From Thermus sp. CCB_US3_UF1 (lineage in GTDB: Bacteria > Deinococcota > Deinococci > Deinococcales > Thermaceae): a DNA stretch of 64,000 bases. Location of the stretch: positions 2,046,001 to 2,110,000 of the forward strand of contig NC_017278.1 of NCBI RefSeq assembly GCF_000236585.1. The letters run 5' to 3'. This document shows, in pieces, positions 30,237 to 38,873 of the stretch (positions are counted from its first letter, which is position 1; each line of letters starts with the position of its first letter). The notes below the pieces were generated by a model. It worked only from the letters and a program-made list of their open reading frames with translations. It was not told where the DNA came from and did not search any database. The translations under genes and the position numbers were made by a program.

Positions 30237-31075
30237 CCCTTCACCGCCCCCGCGGTAAGCCCGGCCACGATGCGCTGCTGGAAGATGAGGACCAGGACCA
30301 CCAGGGGCACCGTGACCACCACGCTGGCGGCCATGATGGAACCCCAGGGGATCTCAAAGGGGGTGGCCCCGCCGAAGCTGGCGATGGCGGGGGGTACGGT
30401 TTTTACCGCATCCCCTACGGTGAAGGTAAGGGCAAAGAGGTACTCGTTCCAGGCGGCGATGAAGGCCAGAAGCCCCGTGGTCACCAACCCGGGCCCCGTG
30501 AGGGGGAGCATGATGCGGAGCAGGGTCTGCAAGGGCGTGGCCCCGTCCACGTAGGCCGCTTCCTCCAGCTCCCGCGGCAGCCCGCGGAAGTAGCCCACCA
30601 ACACCCAGACGGTAAAGGGCAGGGTGAAGAGGAGATAGCTGAGGATCAGGCCCAAGTGGGTGTTGAAGAGGCCCGCCTGCCGCAAGAGCATGAAAAGCCC
30701 TCCCAACACGGAGATCTGGGGGAACATGGTCATGGCCAGCACCAAGTAGAGCACCGCGTTCCTAGGCGGGAAAGGAAGCCGCCCCAAAGCGTAGGCGGCC
30801 AGCACCCCCAGAACCAGGGAAAGCAGGGTGGCTCCCCCGGCCACGATGAGGGAGTTGAGCAGGTTGCGGCCGAAGTTGGCCTGCAGGAAGACGTTGCGGT
30901 AGTGGTCCAGGGTAAAGGGGGTAGGCAGGAAGCTAGGGTTGGCGGCGAAAAGGGCATCGGAAGGCTTGAAGCTGGAGATCACCGCCCAGTAGAAGGGGAA
31001 AACGCTGTACACCACCACGAAGACCACCAGGAGGTAAAAGAGGGTACGGTTGAGTCCGCGCAGCAGGCGCTTCAT
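30233..31075 (-). CDS. sugar ABC transporter permease (MalG type)
   Basis: A 280-residue permease with six predicted helices. The cytoplasmic EAA loop reads [26 protein letters not shown]. It ends with the MalG-like tail [16 protein letters not shown]. It overlaps the upstream MalF-type gene by 4 nt. Together with the solute-binding protein it forms an importer of an oligosaccharide, probably trehalose or maltose. No ATPase is encoded here, so a shared MsiK/MalK-type ATPase elsewhere must energise it. Confidence 0.92.
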   Translation of the reverse strand: MKRLLRGLNRTLFYLLVVFVVVYSVFPFYWAVISSFKPSDALFAANPSFLPTPFTLDHYRNVFLQANFGRNLLNSLIVAGGATLLSLVLGVLAAYALGRLPFPPRNAVLYLVLAMTMFPQISVLGGLFMLLRQAGLFNTHLGLILSYLLFTLPFTVWVLVGYFRGLPRELEEAAYVDGATPLQTLLRIMLPLTGPGLVTTGLLAFIAAWNEYLFALTFTVGDAVKTVPPAIASFGGATPFEIPWGSIMAASVVVTVPLVVLVLIFQQRIVAGLTAGAVKG

Positions 31076-31947
31076 TTCAGGGCCTCCCTGCCAAGGGTGC
31101 GCATGTAAAGGACCACAAAGAGGAAGATGAGCACCAGGATGGCCACGCTGATGGCCGAACCGTAGCCCAAGTCCTGAAAGTCGATGAGGGTCTGGCGGTT
31201 GTAGACCGCCAGGGTCCTGGTGGCGGGGTTGACCCCGCTCATGACGAAGATGACGTCAAAGACCCTGAGGGCGTCCAGGGTGCGGAAGATGAGGGCCACC
31301 ACCAAAGCCGGGGTGAGGAGGGGCAGGGTGATGGTCCAAAACTGCTGCCACCGGGTGGCCCCGTCGATGCTGGCCGCCTCGTAGAGTTCCTCGGGAATGA
31401 GCTGGAGCCCCGCCAGGAGCAAGAGGGCCATGAAGGGGGTGGTTTTCCAAACGTCCACGGCGATGATGGCGGGAAGGACCAGCTCGGGCCGGGCCAGGAA
31501 GGCCACCTTTTGCGAGAGGAGGCCCAGCTTGACCCCGAGGACGTTGATGACCCCGTAGACATCGTGGAGCATCCACTGCCACATCTTGGCCGAGACCACG
31601 GTGGGAATGGCCCAGGGGATGAGGATGGCGGTGCGCACCAGGCCGCGGCCACGGAAGTTGGAGTGGATGATGAGGGCAATGGCCAGACCCAGGACGGTTT
31701 CCAAGCTCACGGAGATGAGGGTGAACTTCACCGTGTTCCAGAGGGCCTGGCGGAAGTCAGGGTCTTGAAGGAGGAAAAGATAGTTCTCCAAGCCCACGAA
31801 CTCCGGGGGCTCCACAAAGGCGATGTCGGCCTTGAAGAAGGACCAGTAAAAAACCTGCGCCAAGGGATAGCCGGCCACCAGGGCCACCACCACCAAGGTG
31901 GGAAGGACCAGGAACCAGGCCAGTCGGACCTGCCGCTGCGTCAGCAT
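31072..31947 (-). CDS. sugar ABC transporter permease (MalF type)
   Basis: A 291-residue permease with six helices. The EAA loop is ELYEAASIDGATRWQQFWTITLPLLTPA and the N-terminus is MLTQRQVRLAWFLVLPTLVVV. Short MalF proteins without the large periplasmic insert are usual outside enterobacteria. It is encoded between the binding protein and the MalG-type permease. Confidence 0.92.
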   Translation of the reverse strand: MLTQRQVRLAWFLVLPTLVVVALVAGYPLAQVFYWSFFKADIAFVEPPEFVGLENYLFLLQDPDFRQALWNTVKFTLISVSLETVLGLAIALIIHSNFRGRGLVRTAILIPWAIPTVVSAKMWQWMLHDVYGVINVLGVKLGLLSQKVAFLARPELVLPAIIAVDVWKTTPFMALLLLAGLQLIPEELYEAASIDGATRWQQFWTITLPLLTPALVVALIFRTLDALRVFDVIFVMSGVNPATRTLAVYNRQTLIDFQDLGYGSAISVAILVLIFLFVVLYMRTLGREALK

Positions 31948-31966
31948 GATGCCTAAGGATAATCCG

Positions 31967-31989
31967 CCGGGGGGCCTGGGGCCCCCCGG
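31967..31989 (-). terminator. intercistronic attenuator hairpin between binding protein and permease genes
   Basis: A perfect 10-bp stem CCGGGGGGCC / GGCCCCCCGG with a 3-nt loop. No T-run follows, so partial termination or 3'-end protection of the binding-protein message is more likely than full termination. Confidence 0.6.
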
Positions 31990-32001
31990 GAGGGGATTGG
32001 G

Positions 32002-33291
32002 CTAGCGCAGGATGCGGCGGATACGGCCCTCGAGGTCCCGCACCGCCGCCTCCCCGGTCTTCCGACCGGTGAGGGCGCTGTGGACCTCGGTCCAGATGGC
32101 CTCGGAAACCTGGTTGTACCGGGCCCCGGCCACGTCAGAGGGACGGGAAACGGCGTTCTGGAAGACAGGAAGGAGGTCGCGGAACCAGGCGTTCCTGGCC
32201 AGCACGTCCCGGTCGGTGTAAAGGGCTGGCCGGGTAGGCAGGCGGGAAAGCCTTACGGCGTTATCCTTTTGTACCTCGTAGGAGGCCAGGTACTTGACCA
32301 GGTCGGCGGCCTCCTTGGGGTAGCGGCTGTAGGCGGAAACCATAAGCTGCCACCCTCCCAGGGTGGCGGCATTGGGGGCATCGGCCCCGCCCTTGGGCAG
32401 CACGGTAACGGCGAACTTGCCCCGGATGGGGCTCCCTTCCGCCTGGCCCAAGGCGTAAGCGTAGGGCCAGTTGCGCATGAAGAGGGCGTTCCCTTGCTGC
32501 CAGACGTTCCTGGCCTCTTCCTCGGCGTAGCTGGTGACCCCGGAAGGGGCAATGGTGCCCACAAAGCGGCGCACGGTGTTCAAGGCCAGGGCGGCCCGGC
32601 CGTTGTTCACGCTGATGGTCCCGTCGGGCTCCACGATGCGCCCGCCCTTATGGGAGTAAATCCATTCCAGGGCGTCGCAGGTGAGGCCCTCATAGGCCTT
32701 GCCCTGGAAGACGAAGCCCCAGAAGTCGCGGTTGCCCGCCTTGCGCTCCCCCTCCATCACCTTCTGGGCCATCTGCTCCAGCTCGGCCCAGGTGCGGGGC
32801 GGGTTCTTGTAGCCGTACTTCTCCAGCAGGTCCTTGCGGTAGTAGAGGATACCGGCATCGGTGAAGAAGGGAATGGAGGTGAGCTTGCCCCGAATGGTGT
32901 TGTTCTGGACGATCCGGGGGAAGAACTCCCTGAGCTCGGCCTCGGAGAAGTAGGCCTTCAGGTCGGCGGCGTGGGGGGCCACGATACCCGGCCAGATCAC
33001 GTCGATCATGTAGACGTCCACATCTGGGCTCTTGGCCGCCCAGTACTGCTGGTAGAGGGCCAGACGATCGTTGGTGTCCGCCGGGGCATCGATGTACTCC
33101 ACCCGGGTGCCCGTCTTCTTACCCCAGGCCTCTACCATCTCCTTCATCCAGCGGCCGCCCTCCCCCACGGCGGTGGAGTCCCCCGCCACCCGGATGATGG
33201 GGCCCGCTTGCGCCCGCACCGCCGCTGGACCCAGGACCAGACTGGCCGCCAGACCCACCCCTGCCTTCTTGAGAAACTCCCTACGCCTCAT
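32002..33291 (-). CDS. sugar ABC transporter substrate-binding protein (trehalose/maltose type)
   Basis: A 429-residue extracellular solute-binding protein, cluster B. It starts [17 protein letters not shown], a twin-arginine signal, with cleavage after AVRAQA. The segment [24 protein letters not shown] closely resembles trehalose/maltose-binding proteins of Thermococcus and Thermus. NWPYAYAL and LGGWQL are typical ligand-site segments. I chose the ATG at 33291, six bases after GGAGG, over an in-frame TTG at 33297. Ligand identity is inferred from resemblance only. Confidence 0.88.
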   Translation of the reverse strand: MRRREFLKKAGVGLAASLVLGPAAVRAQAGPIIRVAGDSTAVGEGGRWMKEMVEAWGKKTGTRVEYIDAPADTNDRLALYQQYWAAKSPDVDVYMIDVIWPGIVAPHAADLKAYFSEAELREFFPRIVQNNTIRGKLTSIPFFTDAGILYYRKDLLEKYGYKNPPRTWAELEQMAQKVMEGERKAGNRDFWGFVFQGKAYEGLTCDALEWIYSHKGGRIVEPDGTISVNNGRAALALNTVRRFVGTIAPSGVTSYAEEEARNVWQQGNALFMRNWPYAYALGQAEGSPIRGKFAVTVLPKGGADAPNAATLGGWQLMVSAYSRYPKEAADLVKYLASYEVQKDNAVRLSRLPTRPALYTDRDVLARNAWFRDLLPVFQNAVSRPSDVAGARYNQVSEAIWTEVHSALTGRKTGEAAVRDLEGRIRRILR

Positions 33292-33305
33292 ACGCAACCT
33301 CCTAC

Positions 33306-33353
33306 TGGAAGCTTTTCCAAAGGGATTTTACCCCCACCTCCTCCTGGCGTCAA
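33306..33353 (-). promoter_or_regulatory. promoter and operator of the sugar ABC operon
   Basis: Consensus promoter on the minus strand: TTGACG (33353 to 33348), 17-nt spacer, TAAAAT (33330 to 33325). A perfect inverted repeat TGGAA-GCTT-TTCCA (33306-33319) covers the expected transcription start, a typical repressor position. Confidence 0.7.
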
Positions 33354-33383
33354 CGGTCCTAAGGGGCGCTTGGGGTCTGGACG

Positions 33384-34364
33384 TCAGACCCAGGCCAGCT
33401 CCAGGCGGGCCTCGAGGTGCCCCACGGGGAGGCCGCGGTGGTTGCGCACCTCGGGCCGGTCCCAAGGGGTGGGGCCGGGGTCCAGGCCCAGGGCGCGCAA
33501 CAGGGCCACCACCATCACCTCCCGGGCCTGGGCCGAGCCATCCTCCACCTTGAGGGCCACGCCCAAGGGCCCCCTGGGGGTTTCCGGAAGGGCTAGCCCG
33601 TAGTAGCCGTCGGCCCCCCGCTTGGCCAGGAGGGGAAGGCGTTCCATCAGGAGGGTGTCAATGCTCCCTGGGCCCGCCACCAGCTCCGGATGGCGGCGCA
33701 TGGCCTCCCCCACCCGCCTTAGGGGCTCCCGGTAGGCCGCAGGGGCCTTTTTCGGGTCCGCCAGGAAGTAAAAGGCCCGGGCCGCCCGGGCCAAGGGCAG
33801 GGCAAAGGTGGGCACGCTGCACCCGTCCGTGGCCCAGAGGGGCTCTCCCCCCGCCAGCTCGGCCAGGGTCCGGCGGTTCAGGAGCTGGACGGGGTGGTCG
33901 GGGCGCTCGTACCCCTCCGGGGGTACCCCCAGGGCCAAGGCGGCGGCCAGCATGCCCGCGTGCTTCCCCGAGCAGTTGTGGTGGAGGGGGGTGGGCTTTT
34001 GTCCCGCTTCCTCCAGGGCCTTCCGGGCCTCCTTGGAAAAGGGGGGGTGGACCCCGCAGGCCAGGCGCTCCGGCCCTAGGGCCAGCTTTTCCAGAAAACG
34101 GGCGGCCACGGCCACGTGCCTGGGGGTGCCGTCGTGGCTGGCGGTGGCCAGGGCCACCTCCTCTTCCGTGAGGCCAAAGCGCTCCGCCGCCCCGGTGAGG
34201 AAAAGGGCCAGGGCCTGGAAGGGCTTGGCCGAGGAGCGGAGGTAGCTAAGGCGGGTGGGGTCCCCGGCATAGGCCAAAAGCCCTTCCTGGCCGTAGATGG
34301 CCAGGGAAACCCGGTGGCGGTTTTCCACCAGCTCCCCGCGGTAGGCGTAGACCCAAGCGTTCAC
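33384..34364 (-). CDS. asparaginase II-type (Rhizobium-like) L-asparaginase
   Basis: A 326-residue protein of the PF06089 asparaginase family, unrelated to E. coli AnsA/AnsB. Conserved blocks are YLRSSAKPFQALAL, ATASHDGTPRHV, HHNCSGKHAGMLAAAL (Cys/Ser/Lys active-site region) and WATDGCSVPTFALPL. It likely hydrolyses asparagine to aspartate and ammonia. The GTG start at 34364 overlaps the TGA of the DUF309 gene, so it is translationally coupled. The length matches the family. Confidence 0.88.
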   Translation of the reverse strand: MNAWVYAYRGELVENRHRVSLAIYGQEGLLAYAGDPTRLSYLRSSAKPFQALALFLTGAAERFGLTEEEVALATASHDGTPRHVAVAARFLEKLALGPERLACGVHPPFSKEARKALEEAGQKPTPLHHNCSGKHAGMLAAALALGVPPEGYERPDHPVQLLNRRTLAELAGGEPLWATDGCSVPTFALPLARAARAFYFLADPKKAPAAYREPLRRVGEAMRRHPELVAGPGSIDTLLMERLPLLAKRGADGYYGLALPETPRGPLGVALKVEDGSAQAREVMVVALLRALGLDPGPTPWDRPEVRNHRGLPVGHLEARLELAWV

Positions 34365-34642
34365 CCTCCAAGTCTACGCCGGGCCTCGCGCCAAAGGGGG
34401 TGCCAGTCCAGGCCCAAATAGGGGGAAGGAAAGGGGGCCAGCTTGGCCTCCGCCTTGCGCAGGTTCCTCAAGCCCCCCTGGCCCAGGCTGGCCTGGTGCA
34501 GGGCAGCGGCCAGGAGGAGGAGCCCCTGCAGAAAGGGGCGCTCCTCCCCCCTCGCCTCCCGCCAGGCCTCCTCCAGGACCTCGTGGGCCTCAAAGTACCT
34601 TTCCTGGGCAAAAAGCCGCTGGGCTTCCTCGAGGGCCTGCAT
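34361..34642 (-). CDS. DUF309 family protein
   Basis: A 93-residue helical protein with the family signature AQERYFEAHEVLEEAWRE and FLQGLLLLAAALHQASLG. Function is unknown; the conserved His and Glu residues of the first motif could be a small active or metal site. It starts on the base after the MoaD-like gene's stop codon. Confidence 0.85.
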   Translation of the reverse strand: MQALEEAQRLFAQERYFEAHEVLEEAWREARGEERPFLQGLLLLAAALHQASLGQGGLRNLRKAEAKLAPFPSPYLGLDWHPLWREARRRLGG

Positions 34643-34921
34643 CTACGCCCTCCACCCCCCGCCCGCCACGGGAGGGAAGAGGTCCAAGGTGGCCTCCGGG
34701 GATAAAGGGGTGGCCAGGCCCTGGAGGTAGCGCACGTCCCGGCCCTCCAGGAAGACCGAAACCCGCTCGGCCAGCTCCCCCCCCTCAAAGAGCTCCTCCC
34801 TCAGGGCGGGGTAAAGGCGGATGAGGTGCTCCAGCACCTCCCCCACGGTGCTTCCCTCTATCTCCAGGTAGCTTTTCCCGGTGAGGTCGCGGAAAGTCGC
34901 GTAAAGGTTGACCTTGGGCAT
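34643..34921 (-). CDS. MoaD/ThiS-like ubiquitin-fold sulfur carrier
   Basis: A 92-residue beta-grasp protein. It begins MPKVNLYATFRDLTGKSY and contains STVGEVLEHLIRLYPALREELF, matching MoaD in order and spacing. The usual C-terminal Gly-Gly is present as VAGGGWRA, meaning four residues (Gly-Trp-Arg-Ala) follow it. Either the tail is trimmed before thiocarboxylation or the protein is not a conventional carrier. It lies directly downstream of a tungsten aldehyde oxidoreductase gene, which needs pyranopterin cofactor, so cofactor sulfuration is the likely role. TAGACT at 34928-34933 lies 6 nt before the ATG. Confidence 0.82.
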   Translation of the reverse strand: MPKVNLYATFRDLTGKSYLEIEGSTVGEVLEHLIRLYPALREELFEGGELAERVSVFLEGRDVRYLQGLATPLSPEATLDLFPPVAGGGWRA

Positions 34922-34927
34922 ACCCCG

Positions 34928-34933
34928 AGTCTA
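34928..34933 (-). promoter_or_regulatory. leaderless -10 box of the moaD-DUF309-asparaginase operon
   Basis: Minus-strand TAGACT, 6 nt before the ATG at 34921, overlapping the T-run of the preceding terminator. Confidence 0.5.
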
Positions 34934-34959
34934 AAGGAAACCCCGGCCCAAGGCCGGGG
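34931..34959 (-). terminator. terminator after the aldehyde oxidoreductase gene
   Basis: An 8-bp perfect stem CCCCGGCC / GGCCGGGG with a 3-nt loop, followed by TTTCCTTTAG on the minus strand. Confidence 0.75.
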
Positions 34960-34977
34960 CCCTGAATCCCAGGGGGA

Positions 34978-36801
34978 TCAGTCCGCCGCCTGGGAGAGGA
35001 TGCCCAGCTCCCGCAGCTTGGCCGGGGGTACCACGCCCCTCTCCCAGCCCCGCTCCTGGTAGTACTCCTGGAGCATAAGGTCCAGCTCGGCCACCTGGCC
35101 CTTGGAGCCGGCGCTATCCGAAGGCTCCTTCAGGAAGCGCTCGGGCAGGTAGTCCGAGCCCTCGGCCCAGCCCGCCAGGTTGTTGTAGTAGCGCTCCAGG
35201 TTGTAGATGCGCTCGCCGATGCGGAGCACGTCCTCGGCGCTCACGGGACGGCCCCAGTAGGCGGAAAGCTGCTTGGCGTAGGTCTCGGGGTCCTCGGCAA
35301 ACTGGCTGAACTTGCAGAGGTCCAAGGAGTCGGTAAAGGCGGAGAGGTCCTGGAAAAGCTTGGTGAGCTTGCCCTTCCCCTCCCAGGCCAGGGGGTCGGT
35401 CTTGTAGGGCACCCCCAGGATCTCCGAGGCCGGGGTGTAGGCCCGCAGGTGGCAGGCCCCCCGGTTGGAGGTGGCGTAGGCGATGCCCATGCCCTTGAGG
35501 CCCCGGGGGTCGTAGGCGGGGATGGACTGGCCCTTGACCTCCAAGGCGATCTCGGGGTGGCCGATGGCCTTGGCGAAGCGGGCCGGGCCCTCGGCCAGCA
35601 TATCCCCTACCCCCTTGCGGTAGGCGATGGCCTCGAGGATCCGGATCTCCCCCTCCTTGTCGCCGAAGCGGATCCCATCAGACCCCTGGTAGTACCCCTT
35701 CTCCGTGGCCTCCATGAGGACGGCCACCGCGTTGCCGGCCTCAATGGTGTCCATCCCGTAGGCGTTGCAGAGGTAGATGGCGTACCCGGTCCAGTCGGTG
35801 TCCGTGTGGCCGGCTTGGGCCCCCAGGGCCCAGGCGGACTCGTACTCGTAGGACTCAAAGCGGATGGTCTTGCCGTCCACGTGGACCTCCACCATCTTCT
35901 TGCAGGCCACGGGACAGGCGTGGCAGGTGTTGTCCTGGATGAGGCGGTGCTCGCGGATGTACTCCCCGGAGATCTTCTCCGCCCCCTCAATGGAGGTGTG
36001 CTGGGCGTTGAAGGTGGGCAGGGCCCCCATGACGTTGGTGATGTTCATGAGGACGTTGGTGCCATAGAGGGAAAGCCCGCCCTTCTTGGGGGCGGTGACG
36101 TTCTTGGGGTCGTTGATGGCCGCCGAGGCCAGCCGGTCCGCCTCCCGCCAAAGCTCCTTGTCCTGGGGCTGGGGCATCTGGTCCTGCTTACCCACCACCA
36201 CAATGGCCTTGAGCTTCTTGCTCCCCGCCACCGCCCCCGTCCCCCCGCGGCCTGCAGCCCGCTCGTCGTTGTTGACCCAGTTGGCGAAGCGCACCAGGTT
36301 TTCCCCCGCGGGGCCGATGGCCATCACGTCGGCCTCCTCCCCGTGGCGCTCGCGGAGGAGGCGGTGGACCTCGTGGGTGGTCTTGCCCCAGAGGTCGGAG
36401 GCGTCGTGGATGGAAACCTCCCCGTCCTTGACCAGGAGGTAGACGGGCTTGTCCGAAGCCCCCTTGATGAGGAGGCCGTCAAACCCCGCCCACTTGAGCT
36501 TGGCCGCGGTCCACCCCCCCATGTGGCTGTCCGTCACGGTGCCCGTGAGGGGGCTTTTGGTGACCACCGCCAGGCGCCCGGACATCTTGGCCCGGGTGCC
36601 GGAGAGGGGGCCATTCATGATGGCGAGAAGGTTCTCCGGGCCCAAGGGGTCCACCTGGGGGCCGTTGTCAAAGACGTACTTGACCCCCAGGCCCCGCCCC
36701 CCCACGTACATCTCCAGGTCCTTGGGGTCGGGGGCGAAGTACTCCACCTGTCCGGTGCTCAGGTCGATACGGGCCAGCTTATGGGCATATCCGCCGAGCA
36801 T
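34978..36801 (-). CDS. aor: tungsten-containing aldehyde ferredoxin oxidoreductase
   Basis: A 607-residue enzyme oxidising aldehydes to acids with ferredoxin as acceptor. The N-terminal tungstopterin region has GGRGLGVKYVF, GPLSGTRAKMSGR and ERAAGRGGTGAVAGSKKLKAI. The 4Fe-4S ligands are CHACPVAC (CX2CX3C, about 291-298) with the fourth cysteine in DSLDLCKF (about 493). YDPRGLKGMG is a second pterin motif. It begins at ATG 36801 after AAAGGAGG. Family members include formaldehyde and glyceraldehyde-3-phosphate oxidoreductases; the substrate is not assigned. Confidence 0.94.
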   Translation of the reverse strand: MLGGYAHKLARIDLSTGQVEYFAPDPKDLEMYVGGRGLGVKYVFDNGPQVDPLGPENLLAIMNGPLSGTRAKMSGRLAVVTKSPLTGTVTDSHMGGWTAAKLKWAGFDGLLIKGASDKPVYLLVKDGEVSIHDASDLWGKTTHEVHRLLRERHGEEADVMAIGPAGENLVRFANWVNNDERAAGRGGTGAVAGSKKLKAIVVVGKQDQMPQPQDKELWREADRLASAAINDPKNVTAPKKGGLSLYGTNVLMNITNVMGALPTFNAQHTSIEGAEKISGEYIREHRLIQDNTCHACPVACKKMVEVHVDGKTIRFESYEYESAWALGAQAGHTDTDWTGYAIYLCNAYGMDTIEAGNAVAVLMEATEKGYYQGSDGIRFGDKEGEIRILEAIAYRKGVGDMLAEGPARFAKAIGHPEIALEVKGQSIPAYDPRGLKGMGIAYATSNRGACHLRAYTPASEILGVPYKTDPLAWEGKGKLTKLFQDLSAFTDSLDLCKFSQFAEDPETYAKQLSAYWGRPVSAEDVLRIGERIYNLERYYNNLAGWAEGSDYLPERFLKEPSDSAGSKGQVAELDLMLQEYYQERGWERGVVPPAKLRELGILSQAAD

Positions 36802-36878
36802 CCCTTACCTCCTTTTAGGGCCAGGAAGGCCGCGCCCATGGCTTGGAAAGGTGCGCATGGCTGCCCAGGTTCGGCTGG

Positions 36879-36884
36879 ATTATA
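36879..36884 (-). promoter_or_regulatory. extended -10 promoter of the aldehyde oxidoreductase gene
   Basis: A perfect TATAAT preceded by TGG on the minus strand, about 78 nt before the start codon, leaving a roughly 70-nt leader with a strong Shine-Dalgarno. Confidence 0.65.
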
Positions 36885-36931
36885 CCACCTGCCCGGGGGG
36901 AAAATGTAAAGGCGACCAGGATAATGGGAGC

Positions 36932-37840
36932 ATGCTGGCCCTAGCCGGTGAGGTCCTCCTGGACCTCCTGTGGGAAGAGGCGACCCCTTGGCGCTTCCAG
37001 GGCGTCCTGGGGGGCTCGGTCCTCAACACGGCCACGGCCCTACGCCGCCTGGGCTTTCCCGTGCGCCTCCTCTCGGAGCTGGGTTCGGACTGGCTTTCCC
37101 GCCGCTGCGAGGCGGAGATGGAGGCGCGGGGGCTGGAGCTTCGCCTCCTCCGCCACCCCGAGGCCATGCCCCTGGCCCTGGTCCAACCCAATCCCCAAGG
37201 GGAGGCGGCCTATAGCTTCCACCTTCCCTTCCGGGCCCCCTACAGCCCCGAGCCGGGAAGCCTTAGGGGGGCCAAGGTCTTCCACTTCGCCTCCCTCTTC
37301 GCCCTGGACCCCAGGACGGAAGGGGGCCTGGCGGCCCTGCTGGAAGAGGCGCGGGGGGAAGGGGCCCTCCTCGCCTTTGACCCTAACCTGCGCCGCCCTC
37401 CCACCCCGGAGGAAAGGCGGCGCCTTTGGGGCTACTTCCACCAGGTGGACCTCCTCAAGCTCTCCCTGGAGGATGCCCGCCTCCTCTTCCCGGAGGACCC
37501 CGTGGGAAGGGTAAGGAGACTTCCCCCCAGGCTCAAGGTCCTCACCCTGGGGGCAGAGGGGGCGGTGGCCTTTTTCCGGGGAGAAGCGGTGCGCCTCCCC
37601 GGGGAAGCGGTGGCGGTGGCGGACACCGTGGGGGCAGGGGATAGCTTCACCGCCGGGTTTCTCGCCCTCCTCCTCCGGCGGGGCTACACCCGGGCCAACC
37701 TGGACCGGCTACGCCCAGAGGACCTGGAGGAGGCCCTCCGGGGGGGCATCGCCCTCGGCGCCTTGGCCTGCACCGTGCGGGGGGCAGGGCTGCCCGAGGC
37801 GGGGCTTGCCGCCTGGAAGAAGGCCTACCTAGGGGATTAG
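36932..37840 (+). CDS. PfkB-family sugar kinase (fructokinase-like)
   Basis: A 302-residue ribokinase-fold enzyme. It begins MLALAGEVLLDLLWEE and carries the first PfkB signature GGSVLNTATALRRLGFPVRLLSELGSD at about 27-53. The second signature, DTVGAGDSFTAGF (about 231-243), contains the catalytic aspartate and anion hole. Fructose or 2-keto-3-deoxygluconate is a plausible substrate. GATAAT at 36920-36925 ends 6 nt before the ATG, indicating a leaderless message; the longer in-frame extension is antisense to the oxidoreductase gene. Confidence 0.9.
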   Translation: MLALAGEVLLDLLWEEATPWRFQGVLGGSVLNTATALRRLGFPVRLLSELGSDWLSRRCEAEMEARGLELRLLRHPEAMPLALVQPNPQGEAAYSFHLPFRAPYSPEPGSLRGAKVFHFASLFALDPRTEGGLAALLEEARGEGALLAFDPNLRRPPTPEERRRLWGYFHQVDLLKLSLEDARLLFPEDPVGRVRRLPPRLKVLTLGAEGAVAFFRGEAVRLPGEAVAVADTVGAGDSFTAGFLALLLRRGYTRANLDRLRPEDLEEALRGGIALGALACTVRGAGLPEAGLAAWKKAYLGD

Positions 37841-38788
37841 GAGGACCTTGCCCGTGGTCTTCCGCCCCTCCAGGGCCTGGTGGGCTTCCTGGGCCCTTTC
37901 CAGGGAGAACTCAGCCCCGATCCGCACCCTAAGCCAGCCCTCCCGCAGGGCCTGGAAAACCTCCCCCGCGCGGAAGAGGAGCTCCTTGCGGCTCGCCGTG
38001 TGGTGGTGCAGGGTGGGCCGGGTGAGGAAGAGGCTTCCCTTACGGTTCAGCTCCTGGGGGTCCAGGGGGGGGACCGGCCCCGAGGACTGGCCGAAGAGGA
38101 CCAGGTAGCCCCGGGGCCTGAGGGCCTCGAGGCTCCCCTGGAAGGTGGCCTGCCCCACCCCGTCGTAGACCACGTCCACCCCACCCCCGGAAAGGGCCTT
38201 CACCGCCTGGGCAAAGCCCTCGTAGGGCAGGGCGTAGTCTGCCCCCAGGGCCCGGGCCAGGGCCCGCTTCTCCTCGGTGCTGGCGGTGGCGTAAACCGTG
38301 GCCCCCAGGCGCTTGGCCCACTGGATGAGGAGGGTGCCCACCCCCCCGGCCCCGGCGTGCACCAGGACCTGGTCCCCCGGGGCCACGGGGTAGGTGCTCT
38401 TGAGGAGGTAGTGCACGGTCATGCCCTGGAGAAGGCTGGCGGCGGCCAGCTTGGGGTCCAGCCCCTCGGGCAGGGGCACGAGCCTTTCCGCGGGCACCAC
38501 CTGGTACTCCGCATAGGCTCCCTGGACGTTGGCGAAGGCCACCCGGTCCCCCGGGCGCACCCCCTCCACCCCCTCCCCCACCCGCTCCACCACGCCCGCC
38601 CCCTCCTCCCCCAGGGTGAAGGGGAGGGGCATGGGGTAGAGGCCCCTGCGCTTGTAGGTGTCGATGTAGTTGACCCCGATGGCCAGAAGCCGCACCAGGA
38701 CCTCCCCCGGGCCTGGCTCGGGCAGGGGAAGCTCCTCCAGCCGCATGACCTCCGGCCCGCCCACCTGGTGTACCCGTATGGCCCTCAT
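37829..38788 (-). CDS. qor: NADPH:quinone oxidoreductase (zeta-crystallin type)
   Basis: A 319-residue medium-chain reductase without the zinc-ligand cysteines of alcohol dehydrogenases. It begins MRAIRVHQVGGPEVMRLEE and has NYIDTYKRRGLYP, the HAGAGGVGTLLIQWAKRLGA NADPH-binding motif (about 143-162) and the VVYDGVGQATFQGSLEALRPRG segment of quinone reductases. TAAACT at 38795-38800 lies 6 nt before the ATG. The 3' end overlaps the sugar kinase gene by 12 nt. Confidence 0.93.
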   Translation of the reverse strand: MRAIRVHQVGGPEVMRLEELPLPEPGPGEVLVRLLAIGVNYIDTYKRRGLYPMPLPFTLGEEGAGVVERVGEGVEGVRPGDRVAFANVQGAYAEYQVVPAERLVPLPEGLDPKLAAASLLQGMTVHYLLKSTYPVAPGDQVLVHAGAGGVGTLLIQWAKRLGATVYATASTEEKRALARALGADYALPYEGFAQAVKALSGGGVDVVYDGVGQATFQGSLEALRPRGYLVLFGQSSGPVPPLDPQELNRKGSLFLTRPTLHHHTASRKELLFRAGEVFQALREGWLRVRIGAEFSLERAQEAHQALEGRKTTGKVLLIP

Positions 38789-38825
38789 GCAAGGAGTTTA
38801 TCCGAAGAGGGGCCGGGGGACCCCC

Positions 38826-38853
38826 TTGACGGATTTAACTTTGTGTCGCAAAG
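38826..38853 (+). promoter_or_regulatory. candidate -35 box and operator dyad of the three-gene regulator operon
   Basis: TTGACG at 38826-38831 is followed by a perfect CTTTG-TGTCG-CAAAG inverted repeat at 38839-38853, where spacer and -10 would lie. No good -10 is present at 17 nt. TAGGAGG at 38861-38867 is the ribosome binding site. Confidence 0.5.
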
Positions 38854-38873
38854 CTATTTGTAGGAGGTAAAGC

